Positions 25,716-39,000 of a stretch of DNA of 64,000 nt are shown in pieces. Both the position numbers and the translations under genes were made by a program. The notes beneath the pieces were generated by a model. That model saw nothing but the letters and a program-made list of their open reading frames with translations. It did not search any database and was not told where the DNA came from. Every line of letters starts with the position of its first letter. Within the stretch, counting starts at the first letter, position 1. Source of the DNA: Marisa cornuarietis (Eukaryota; Mollusca; Gastropoda; Architaenioglossa; Ampullariidae); the NCBI GenBank assembly GCA_004794655.1, contig SMMW01000613.1:166501-230500 (forward strand), read 5' to 3'.

Positions 25716-28519
25716 AAATCTGAAGAATGATACATGCATAACTCATCATGCATATCACAACAACTATGAAAGAATAAGTTTCTAGTGACAAGAAAAAAAT
25801 ACAATTTCTGAAGCAGATATCTAGAAAATGAGCCAAATGCTGTACAAGTGACAGCACAAGGAAAATGTGTGTTATCAGAGGTTAGTCATGTCACTGGTAC
25901 CCGCTTGCTCATCTGCTAATTACATCACTGGACCATGTGACAGCCACTCATTTTCCACACTGATGACATCAAACAGCTGTTAGGAATTAATAACTGTGAT
26001 AAAAAGAGATATGAAAGGAAAACAAGAATAATCATAATAATAATGATGACTGAATGAATTTAGAGCTCTTCACTATGGAGTCAGCTTATTGCAGGGGACG
26101 GCTACCAGAGTTACCTTCATAAGCCTAAGAGAGATGTCTCTTTGTATGCCTAGCACAAGTTATTCAGCACAGTAAGTCTGCATACCATTCACATCCAAGC
26201 TCGACACAACTGTGCACACACATATAACACATTCAAGTTTCACACACCCACACATATAAAAGCTTATCAGGTATTATTTCATGCACACACACACACACAT
26301 ATTCCTCACAGAGATTTAAGCAATTCTGTCCTGATAAGCTTCCATATACTATAGATATTGCTATCCTCTATAAGGACAATATATAAAGCTAGGATCACAT
26401 CTCAAATGATAAGCCACAAAATACAATACAAACTGTGTTACAACCTCATCACCATTAGTTAAATAAAACAGCCTTCTGTCCTGCCCACAAAATGCCAACA
26501 ACCTTCAAAAATGCTGCTATAGCTATGCAAAGTCACAAAGAAAATATACAAAGAAAATTTACAATCCATGCAATACAATGCTCCGAGGACACATGAATGT
26601 CAAAATTTCAAATGATTATGCAGTGTAAAAAAAAAAAAAACAGAATACAGCTGTCACTGCAACACTACAAAAGCAAAGATAGAAATGTCTGTATATATGT
26701 ATGTACGTGTGTATGTGAGTGACTGATTGTGAGAGAAAGGAGAACACGCAAGCAAGAGAGACGGGAAGTAGCAATGACTGCCATAAAACCCACCAAAACC
26801 AGACATCAAACTGACTTTTGAAGAACTTTCAAAAATAAATACATCCAACCTTACAAGAAATAAATTTTGCCTACCTTCTTTATCTTAAACACAACATCAC
26901 ACACACACACACACACAGAACTCAGGCTAGCACTTTCTGTTTACCCTGCTTCCTGCAAAAGCTTGTTACTGAGGACAGTCTAGAAAGCCAGTCACATCTT
27001 GTCCTAAAACTGAAGCCCTGGGGATTGGCTTTGGTAAATTTTGCATGATGAACTGTAGCATAACGTACAATAGATGTTGATAATTTTCAGAGTTCTGTGC
27101 CTGCACAGGTATTCTTTAAAGAGCAGAATGCTATACAGTCTTTTCTTCTCCTCAACACACCCTTTGATGTCCAAAAGAAAAATGTAGAAAATATTAAAAA
27201 GACAACACAGATAACACTGACAACACAGACAGCATTAATAGCACTGATGTGACTTGGGTTCTGGGATTGGGGCACAAGCTCTATGATGAAAACTATGGTT
27301 AACCCAATGAACTTATGCAGACCTGTATTCACCTATATTCATGGTTTGACTTCACTGTCAATGCCACTAATAAATGTATTATGTTGCCTCAAAACCATGC
27401 AAAATGTGATGGACAGACCATGCAGACATTTACAGACCATGCAATTGTCTGCATGGGTCAGGGTTCTGAACAAGAAGGGCACAATGGTTTTTTTTAAATG
27501 TTTTTTTTTTACATTCATGGTTTACAGGTCAAACTATTCACGGTCAGCACAAGTATGTGATATTGTTATATGTTATATTGGGTTTCCTCTACAACACATT
27601 CGGCCCATTCTAGCAGCAGCTTTAACTCGGGTCAAGAAACAACAGCCCAGCTGTGGTGAAACAGTGCCGAGCTAGTCTGCTGGGCATGTACTGAATAACT
27701 GCTGCAGGCAGTTACAACAAAATGCATAGAAGACAATAACAGCATAACCAGTCACATTTACATTCTCTGAGAAGCTGATAACAGAAAATGTCACTGGCCA
27801 AAGGCCCATCTCAAGCTCTGTTATGCTTGTGTAAAAGAGACATTCCCTCACATTAACACCTGTGCTGATGGTGAAGTCAAGTCAGCTTCAACAAGGCATC
27901 TTCACCAAAGATACTGGCCAGGAATTGTACAGTCACGGTGAACACCAGCTCTGTGTGCACTGTCACAATTTTCTGCTCAGGCCTCTTTCTGCTTTAGACT
28001 AGTCCCTTTTTAAATAAAGACAAACATATCACATTCCTGCTGTTTATAACACAGCATCATTTCAGTGTTTTCAATGGAATGAATCTGCATCAGGAGGCAC
28101 AAACAACTCCAAAACAAAGAAAACAAGAAAAGACAATGAGATTCAAGTCCTCAATGGACTGTGAAGCTACTGTCACCGGTGGTGATTCAGCAGGGCTGAC
28201 CTGATCAGTGTGTGTGACTGTACTTACTCCTGGCCATGTAAGAGTCTACAGACCTCACAATAAACAAATGTAGAGTCTACATTTTAGCAAAAACATTTAA
28301 ACCTGACACAAATGATGGTGAACAATATGAATGAAAACAAAAACCAATGAAAACAAATAAACAGGAAGAAAAACTGCAAGAAGAAATAATCTCAGTAAGT
28401 TTATACAGACCTCTAGAATCATGGAACATCGATCATGCTTCAGTGATTTAATGACTGTGTACATACAGACAGGGCAAGGGCACTTCAACAGCAAATCATT
28501 TGTACAACAGCAGGAGAGT

Positions 28520-28680
28520 CAGCATGTTGCCTCTAATCCTTTAACCCAAGACTGGGTCACATTGTTTCTAATCCTTTAACTGCAAGCGTGATCTGTATGT
28601 TGTTTTTAAACTTTTAGCTGCAAGAGTGAGCCTTATGTCACTTTTTAATCCTGAGTTGCAGGATTTGATGATTGCTTCTG
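28520..28680. repeat. Degenerate tandem repeat, about 58-bp unit
   Basis: Three to four drifting units with 'ctaatcctttaactgcaag' and 'tgggtcacattgtt'-like parts. It lies between the convergent genes, within reach of an extended RP2 3' UTR. Confidence 0.45.
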
Positions 28681-30044
28681 ATCCTGTCAGTCAGTACTGT
28701 GACAGTGAAATCTTTGAACAAATTGCCTTGGACTATGTTATCACATATGCAGTTAAAGAGCAACAACTTACAGTTTCAAAAAAAAATGTGTAGGAGCTGT
28801 AATATGCTGGATGATTTAATCACACAGTCTAACAATGTACAAAAACATTTGAAAGTTTTTAATTGTTGTAGTATCTGGTTTCTCCTGATGACCTGAAGCC
28901 AATCCAGTATGACTCTCAACCCTAAACATTTATAACGCTTTCATTTCTCCTGATAGTAAACAGAATCAAATGCAAAAATAATACCTTAATGCCAAAAGCC
29001 TGACAGTGCCTTCAGTAATGCTGAGATAAGTTGGCCCTCTTTTGATACGCTCTCTTCAAAGGATCTGCCCTTGATAACGTACAAAAAGCTGGTGAGTCAC
29101 AAAAACAGCAAAGAACAAAGAAAGATGCCTCTCTTACATTTTACCAAAAAAAATATTAAAATGGATTGTTAAAAAATACTTTAAAGTTTAAACACCAGAC
29201 ACAAAACTCTTTGAATTGCTAGACATGCAAAATGGGATAAACATGTCTGCATAAGTACAAACACATCTGCACACACAAACTTGGAACAGGCGTGTTGCAG
29301 AAGAACAATGAAACAGGAATGACAGCCGATGGCACTGTTCTACATATCAGCTGCGAAAGTGGCTTCATTTTCTGTAAATTTTAATGTAAGGTCAAAAAAG
29401 CTCTTTTCTTCTGCAGACATGCTAGTTTCCACCACCAGTTACTGTAAATCAGTAATAAAGCAGTGTGCAGAGCATGCATCAATTAGAGCCATGATCATAT
29501 GCTTGAAATGAGAAAAATACTTCATACAAGCAAACCATGAAATGTGTTATATTGCGTGATAGGAAGAAAAAGGCACCATCATCATCCTTGCCGGCTAATG
29601 CATCAAAATCTTTTCCTTTTGCAAAGCTGCTAAATGCTAGAAAATGTTCTTGTCCACATTGCTGCATTTGCTGTTAACACACACATGCACACTCACTGAC
29701 ATCAAGCAAAAGTGTTTCCATACTCCTGTCAATAAAAACAGGACCAGAAACCTCATCCTTCATAAGCCACCCACAGATCCTTTCCTTTTTTGCCTTTCAG
29801 TGAGGTTTATGCACAATTAGTCAACCTTGCAATAGAACTGCCAGCAATGTCTCTTGATGATCTCATAATAAAAGGAGTTGTGAATCAGGGTCAGGCTTGA
29901 TAAACCTTGTACATCATAAAATTGACCCTCCCCAAAGAAAGATGCAGACAAATGTGCAGTCCAGGACAGGTAGGTGTTCAGGCTTTTTGACCCAGTTAGG
30001 GCAAACTGTTGACAAGGTACAAATGTTGCATGATAAAATCCTGA

Positions 30045-33000
30045 TTAAAGGCCCATTTGCATGCTGGCAAAATGAAAAAAGCTATCAATCTGGCTGCGTG
30101 CTGACGAAGCCTGCTGGCTGACAAAGACCAGTCCTGTGGTACCCGTCATAATCGCCACCACACATGCCTGGCACTTCATCATCACCTGGGGGCCACAGAA
30201 CTCCAAGCCAATGACGGCACCTACAAGAGAACACACAACTCAGCAGCTCACTTAAATAATCTTAATTGATCAATTAACTTGCCATTAAATTCTCTGCACA
30301 CTACATCAGTAGTTCCTGACAACTGGGATGGTTACAAACAGTAAAAACACTGACAATTCAAAAAATTGTGCCTACAAGATATTTCACATCTCACTTTCTC
30401 TCTCTCTCTCTCACACACACACTCATACATATACACACACAGAGGAGATGCTTGGAATATCAAGGCAGCCGGAGCTAACACCATGACCTTAAGACATCAC
30501 AAAACACTTTCTAGTCACCACTAGGCTTATGGAAAGCCCAGACTGTTACAGTTTTGCACAATATGTCAAAGATGAAAACTTTTAACAATACAGGTGATGC
30601 ACATGACATCAAAGTGGAAGATTTTTACTAATACAAGAGGCACACACTATACTAAAGTGATAAAGTAGCTAAAACATCCAAAGAAAAACTGTAAATATTA
30701 AAACACTATATTTTTTCTCCAGAAACAACTGAATAATAAAAACAAGACTCCTATAATACCAACTTAGACAACACAAATTAACATATAAGAAATCACACAG
30801 CAGCATAGACACCACTAATCTAACAGGACATAAATCATTAACACTGGAGATAAAATTTTAATACTAAAGACAGCAAACTTCAGTGACACTGCTGAACACT
30901 GCTGAACACTATTTCAGCACAACATTCTGATTAAGGCCCTGAACATTAGGATGCTATCACATAATGCTACAATCTCTATGCTGACCATTGTAACACTAAA
31001 CAACACTGATCACACTGTTGAAAATTATTATTTTTGAGCATGAGGTGAGAAATTGAATGTAGAATTTGTTTTTAGAATCTAGGATAAAACACACTGACAC
31101 ACCCATATCAGTCATAATACTAAGCAGTTGCCTCTCACCTTGCTTGACAGCTGATGCATAGGATTGCGTACTGAAAATGCGAAATGCATCCTCTGAATGC
31201 ATTATTATTTCCTTAGTCTGCACCAGAGGGCAGTCAGGCTGTTAACAATGAAATTATAATTATTATTAGCTTAAAACATCCAGTGCTTCAGATATCTGTT
31301 GACAATAAATTCATCACTGTGACCACCTTCTGCATAATTAATATCAAAGTGCTACAGACATCTGTTGACTGTTATCACCAATTACACAATTAGCCTGTCA
31401 GAGACACAGCAGGGTACAATGTTTGCCTCCAGTCAGATTAACTGGACCTGCCAGACTGTAAAACCCACTGGATCACTGTACAGGAAGGTGACCCCAGCAG
31501 TGTATTGTGGGTGCACCACAAACAAGGCGAGACACACAGGACACCTGGCCATTCCCTGCATCCTGTCTCCAGCCATTTAGACTTTTGTCTTGCCACTGGA
31601 TCCACTAGGCCCAGGACAAGAGAGTGAGGCTGACATCGCCAAACTCTCCCTCGCTATCTTTCAAGTCCAACATGTCATGATCACAACATCTCAGCATAAC
31701 CTAGGAGACCAGTGGCCACAGGGGAGTGGTCAAGCAGTGTGGATACATTCAAGCTGCTTAAAGGTGGCTCAGAGCAGAGTTGCTCTTCACTGCACCAAAA
31801 CAGCAACCCTGTTTAATACTGCTTTGCTCACCTCCTTAGTCTGAGGAAACGGTTGAAAAAGAAGCCCTAAACACCCTGCACCCTGCATCCTATAGTTATC
31901 ACACTGTGACTGGTGGGAATCTCCAACAGCAGTTTGCACCCTGCTTACATCAAAGCAGATAGGTCATAAAAGAGAACAGCACTAGCTGCAAAGAAGCTAG
32001 CATGCTCTAATGTGGATATCACTGCTCTGGGCAAAACATGGCTAGCTGACAAAGGAGCTAGCACGCTACAATGTGGATATGGCTATTCTAAGTAAAATAT
32101 GGCTAGCTGACAAGAGGCAGTTGACAGAGGTTGGCAGTGGTTATATTGTCTGAAGTGATGAATGATGGCAGACTGGCACCAGCCTTGCTATCATATCCCA
32201 ACTCCAGCAAGATCTTTCCCTGAAGGTCTTAATGCTGCCTTATGATCCTCCAGTTATCACTATCTATGCCCCAAACATGACCAAACTGGACGACTTAAAG
32301 AACAAAGTTTAGGAAGAACTCAAAACCTTTATTGCAGCAGTTGCACAGTCTGAGAAGCTATTCATGCTCATAGATATCAGTGGCAGGGTAAGGGCTCACC
32401 ATGCAAGGCCAGAGTGTCTACCCCTTCACACATGGTCCAAAGGTGCCTGCCCTTTTTACAGAAAAATATGTTCTGGACTTCAAAGGGCTTAGAACAATGC
32501 CACAGTTTTCCAGCTGACTTTGTGAACCCCCTCTTTATAAGCTGTGTGAGCTGGACAATGATTACATGATCATGACATGTTCTATCAATGTTTTCATAGT
32601 CTTGCCATAGTGCACAAGCTGGACAATGATTACATGATCATGACATGTATTATTAATGTCTTCATGCCTTTGCCATAGCATACTAGCTATTGACCCCTAA
32701 GGCACATATGCTATGGATCCTACAACACCTTATATATTTGCCAATGGCATCTACGCTATGGTTATTCACAGATCTCATTAAATTATCTCTGCTACAGATG
32801 TTTTAGCATCACAATTAGAACAGCTTGGGTCATGCATTGAAACAATCCAAGCAACAGTGTCAGTACAAACATACTCAACGACGCCAAGAGGTAAAAAAGT
32901 GATGAGAAATACTTACATGCTGCCTTTTCATAAGATGAATAAGACTGACAGCCCTGTCGTGGGAACCGCCATCATTAAAGAAAACTATGAGGCAACCCTG

Positions 33001-36000
33001 CAATGTCCAGGATGACAATGCAAAACACACACAGTGCAACACCAAAAAAATAAACCACACATTTTTAAAAGAAAAATACATTTTAGAACAAGCACAAAAA
33101 ATGTCTGCCTTGTTGTTTAGTTCAAGAGATTACACGAAATGTATTTGCATGTATCATCCCACGCATGACCAAATTGTCCCAACAACAAAAAGTCAATCAC
33201 TGATGACACAATGTCAAATATTGGCAACAGAGCCACGCCTTGTCCCAGCACTATTTATAAACAACAATACACATGCATTGTGCTCTACCACAACACTAGG
33301 GTTATGCTCTGAGTGCTAATCAGTTACATGAACAATAAATGGTAGAAATTGTACAAAAAATGAACAGATGATATGGAACAACCCGGTGGGCTAAAACACT
33401 AGATGTGTTAAAATGGAAAGGCAGGAAGATGGTGTTAATGACAATGCATAAAACCCAGGTGATTATATTGTTATCGATGGTCCACAAACCTTGAATCTAT
33501 GGTCCCAATCTCTCCTTCAAACTCAATTCCACACAATCCTTGTTGAACTTCAAACATGTTTACTGCTAGAGTTAATCTCATTTTTTAAAGCCTTTGTCTT
33601 TATTGATACTTTACTTTAGTGGTTCATATTAAATGTGTCTGCAGCTCTCTCCTCTGCACACAGCTCTCTCATGCATCTGTGAATGTGCCTGTATGTGCAT
33701 CAGTGTGTGTAGACCAGATCAAGAAAATGTAAACTTAGTGACACTGGTGTCATCGGCTGTAAACTTAGTGACATCAGTGTCATTGGCTGTAAAGCACCTC
33801 CAGACACCCATGGAGATAGTAGCCCAAAGTTCCTCCCTCCTAACTTCAGCCTGGTACCTTGATCACACTAACACCTACTCTGGTAGGCACATTAGGATAT
33901 TATGGCTCATCAAATGGATAAAGTTCTGCACAACTGTTGGGAATATTTGATGTTAATAGTTACTTGTGTCATCAGTGATCAATTCGTCTTTTGGGGTATG
34001 GGTTGATTTGACTTTCAGTGTTGAGACGACTGGTCTTGAGCGAGATGATTTGGTCTTGGCAAGAGCTGATCTGACTCAAGGATGAGGTCAATAGGGCTGG
34101 GATGTGTGACTATGAGTTGAAATGACCAGTGTCCAGTTGAGGTTAGCTTAAATTAGCAGCTGGAAATTTCTATCCACATATCCCATATTACAACATTGTG
34201 CTACCTAGCAGTTAATGGGTAGAAAATCTTTCAGACGGAGACAAAGGCAGTGAAAGAAGAGGATGGAGCACAATTTTGCAGGTCATATCATGTTCTGTGC
34301 TTAAGACACGAACCATTTAGAATTCACCATGCATGTGGCCACCTTAACTCTTTTCTTTTTGACCTGGTTTACAATTAAAAGAGGTCCCCCTCTCTCTCTC
34401 AACTTTAAATAAAACAGTTTTTCATGTTTTAAATCCACAAGAGCAATTAGTCATGTGACCCACCTCATCCGATGGCTTACGCCGCAGGCCTAACGTCTGA
34501 GGAATGATGCAGTGGTTAACATCTGTACTGCCTAAGATGGTGGAGAAAGGCTCAGCTGTTGGCAAGGGAACGAAATCCTCCACTTTTGCATCCTGTTAAA
34601 AAGCAAGGACATTTTCGTTAATAAAGATGTCTCTTAGAAGTAGAAAGAAAAGTATACACACTTCAATGAAAATAACTGTCAAACAGCTTTTCTTGCTGCT
34701 GTGCTTTGCAAAATGTTGACTGTAAACTAAAATAAGACTTAGAAATGTGGATGTATATATAAGAGGAAGAGAGGTGTGTAAGAGAGGAAGAGAATGTGCA
34801 TTTGCTAACTGTCATAGGTGTGAGAGGGTTAAGCATGAGTGTAACTGCATGAGTGTATGAGGTGTGATCGTAATCTCTTCAGTTTATTGTGTATCCTTTT
34901 CTTCAGTTAATTGTGGGAGCTCCCAGGAACAAAGGAAAATTTCTATCTCTGTTAGTGACCAGACATAGACAATAAAGATGTATTGTATTGTAAATCCCAT
35001 TCTTCCAATGTGACATTTCGATAATTTTAGTTTTTGAACCAAAGATAAATTTAGTGTAATGTTACCAGCACCAAACAAGTGGTATTTTAAAATGGTGCTT
35101 TGTGTTTTTCTTTTTTTAAGTCTAGTTTAATAAACCACAGAGTCACTGAGCCTTTATTTTCCCCCTTTATTTTGCAATACTTTAATTAGTTATCGCTCTG
35201 TCTGGCACCAAAAAGGATAAAAATATGAGTGCATTTCTTATACTCCTTATTGTACTTATGTACTTAGTACACTTTTGTAACTTGTGTACTTTTGCTGAAG
35301 AAGTTGAAATAATAATAATAATAATAGTGAAGATTTTTATAGCGCATATTCACACTCATAGAGAGCATGCTCTTAGCGCTTAAAACGAGGAAGAGACATG
35401 GACTAAGTAGATACAGAACAAAGGGGACGAAAGAAAACGACAGTACTGACGACGAAACAGAAAACAAAAGGCATCAAGTAACAGGAACAGAGAAATATAG
35501 TGATTCTGCCGAGAAAGATGGGTAAAGTAGCAAGAGGGAAGGGGGGAGGGTAAGAAGGACGAGCATTGTGTGGACTGTGTTAGGAGTAATGCTCAAGGAA
35601 GAGGTGCGTTTGAAATAGGGACAATAGGGAAAATCGCAAATAATGCCACGCTTCATATGCACTACATTTTTCTCACATAAAAATGTCTTCTGTTGAGAAT
35701 CCTTGTTGCTGTTGTATAATTTTGTAAATGATCATATAAAAGTACTTTTCAAATAACATCAGCCTTAACTCTGCAACATGGCAATGAAGTGTCATTGCAA
35801 TCCCTCATACAACCACAGCAGAAAATATACTTAACAGCTCTCCTTTAATATCTAACACACAGGTTATAGAAAGGGAGGAAACAATCTGCTTAGTTATAAG
35901 CCCAAAGGATGGTAGGAGAGGAGGCTAGTACAGTACGTTACATCACTTTCAAGGCAGCTACTATTTGGCACACTGCTTCCTCATCATCCCCTGACACTGT

Positions 36001-39000
36001 TCTGCACACAAGAAACAAAGACTCACCTCAGGTAAATATGTGTAGTTGAGCCCTTCACCAGGGACAGGTGTGAAGTCGTGGATGTTACTCCAGTTGTTGT
36101 TGAATATGCTCAACCCTGACGCTTTCAGATGACCTGAATAAAATGGTGAACCGAAAATTTCATTGAAACCCAAACTCCAAATTTTATCACCTTAAGCTAA
36201 GCCCTCCAGATTTATCAATGAGAAAAACACCAATTGATAGTTTAACTAGAATATAAATAAAAAAAACTTGACATTACCTACAGTGCTCAAATACAACACT
36301 AGCATTAAATCAAACAGGAGGAGAGACTGCTGTTAATGATAGCATGTGGAACTAATTTCTTCTGTGTTGACACTACCCATGTTTGTTTCAACTGTGGATC
36401 TATGTTTCTTTAAAACCCTTTATGCTTATAAGGCTTGTGTGGCTGCTAGTCAGAAGTTATCTACTTGATCTGGGTATGCTGATTATCCTGCTAGTTCTGG
36501 ACAGGTATACTTACTTTCTAGTTCTGGGTAATTAAATTTAAAGCTGGCAAAGCGCATTTTGGAGGAAGACTCAATAACTGGCTGAGTTTCACATAGCAGG
36601 AAGGAATCAATATGGCGGCAGTCACGTGTTCGAAACTGCTGGCAAGCTACCACAAGATGGCATTCATGGCTATCTCGAATAAAGACACTGTAAACAGAAC
36701 CATAGCCGCTCATAAGCTGTGTCCATAAAAGTGACCGTCATGAGTCACAAACAACACTATCAATTATGGCCATGATGCATGATACCTTGCTTTGCTCTAC
36801 CACTCTTAGCCTTTCTATAGATATTTGATATAAAAGGAGATTTACCATGAGGCACTACACTAAAGACTGCATAAGTTAATATGCATAAATTATCTTAGAT
36901 ATAATAATAATTTAATAATGAGCATTTATATAGCATTTTCCAAAATAATTTGCTCAAGCTAATTCTAGATAAACTTACTCTAACATACACACATGTACTC
37001 ATAAAAGTCATATCCACAGAATAAATACAGACACACTTCATGACATGGTCAGGACATGGAGGAGTAAAATCGCTGATTTGAAAAAAAGAATGTTTTAAGT
37101 TAGGACTTAAAAGTGGTCAAAGAATCAGCATGACAAAAGTTAATGGGTAATTTGTTCCAAGTTGATAAGGCTCAAAATAAGAAAGAATGCCAAGACAACA
37201 GAACCCATCACAAGGATAAAGAATTTACATTCCTTGGCAGTCTAGTAACAACAGACGGAGACACAGAAAAGGATGTGAAGAACAGCCTAAACAAAGCAAA
37301 CCAAGCCTTTTTCATACTCAATAAAAATTTGGGAGTCAAAAGCTCTAAAGAGGAATACAAAATTAAGAATCCACAGAATGTCCTTTCAGTCTTACTCTGT
37401 GGAAGTGAATGCTGGAAGATATCAGCAAAAATAAGGAAGAAACTAGAGACCTTCCAAACAAGAAGTCTGAGGAAAATATTTGTGGCATATTACCATCAAA
37501 CATAATTACTAATTAAAAAATCTTCACAAAAGGCAGCTGCCCAAATATGATAACTATAATCCAAAAATAGATGGAGATGGCCAGAGCATGTGTGCAGAAA
37601 AAAAACCAGAAGTACAACCTTCATTGGACAGCTGATGGTAAGAGGAAACACATGGTTGGCTGAAAGAAACATGGTGAAGGTCAGTAGAGAGAGAACTAAA
37701 GGACCAGAAACTGCTGATATTGAAAAATGGAGGTCTCTAGTAGATGTCTTATGTACCACCAAGGTATGAAGAAAACAACAAAATAGTTCTCTTTGGATAT
37801 AAGTGATAGGGCTAGATAGGAATAGGAAAACCTCAGTGCATAAGTCTTTGTCTTATTGGGACTTGAAGGAACCTGGTGTCAGAAGATGTACAGTGCAGTC
37901 CTGGGAAAGTACAGATGGCAGTGAGTTTAGACAGGTATTGAGTCAGTTTAGTCAGTTATTCATCCCTTGACTGGTACCTGTCGCCTGGGGGAGCCCATGG
38001 ATAGATGTGGCAGCTGACAAGGCCCGCCACCTATGCTTTTTTGGGCAATAGTGAGCAGGTCCTGAACAGGACAACCAGTCCAGTTCTTGACATTCCTAAG
38101 CCAGTTCTTCCTCTGGCTACCACAGCGTCAACCACCCTCCAAAGTATCTTGAAGGACAAGTCTTCAACAATGTGTCTTGCCAGGTCACAGGACCAAACCA
38201 GACCAGTTTACTGTTGCATGTAGAGGTTCCTGGTGTCCTACAAGTGTGCCAACCATGCTTTGTACAGCAGAATAAGTCAGAGCAAAAAAGTTTATAGGCT
38301 ATACGTTCAGAGACAGTGAAGAAAGTGAATGATGGGTGTATGTTCAGATCTCAATGAGCTGCAGATAATAACCAGCAGCATTATTCTGGACCTTCTGGAG
38401 CCAATCAAGAAGATACTTGGGAATGCCAACTAAAAGGCAATTGCAATAGTCAGCCCTCGTGAGCACAAAAACACAAATGAGAGTTTTGTTTGCCTCAGCA
38501 GTGAGATAATGAAGAATGGAACTAATCATACAACGTTAAGGTAAGCAATCCTGAAGACATAAAAAATATGGTGACGAAAAGTCAAACTCTGATCAAGAGT
38601 GACGCCCAAACTGCAGACAGAAGCAAAGAAAGGAATAGGTGAGTTACCTATGGAAAGAGAGCAAAGAAGAGAAGGATGACAGCTGTAGTCTGTTCTGTAC
38701 AGGTCTTTATTTCAGTTATGCATTCCTGTGTCCGTGCTATCAGTCATATATATATATATACACACACACATAACAGATGCAGTGTTTAAAAACCATCACA
38801 CAGATTCAAACATCAAGCCCACAAACTTTGATTCTTCTGAGAACAGTGTTGTTGTACAATCTTTTACCTTTGTTTGACTGGGCCGAGAATGATGTTACAG
38901 TTAGTGCAGTCATCTATGCTCACTGTTGCTGAGTAATCGAATACATAGATGTTACACTCCTTTGGGAGAGAAAATTATTATCATTAGCATTGATTCCTAT

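Larger units (their letters stand above)
17466..30044. other. Convergent intergenic interval without a supported gene
   Basis: Between the PPP1R2 end and the RP2 stop I find no frame with a recognisable domain and no chain of phased exons. The content is AT-rich sequence, poly-A (18950-18970), short CA/GT microsatellites (23430, 26285, 26900), minisatellites, a SINE and a LINE tail. Part of the right side may be RP2 3' UTR, since the RP2 stop is at 30045 and no nearby reverse-strand AATAAA is evident. Confidence 0.5.

Noticed and set aside
27283..27675. 130-codon plus-strand frame
   Set aside because: No recognisable domain, poly-T-derived F/K runs, isolated from any exon chain.
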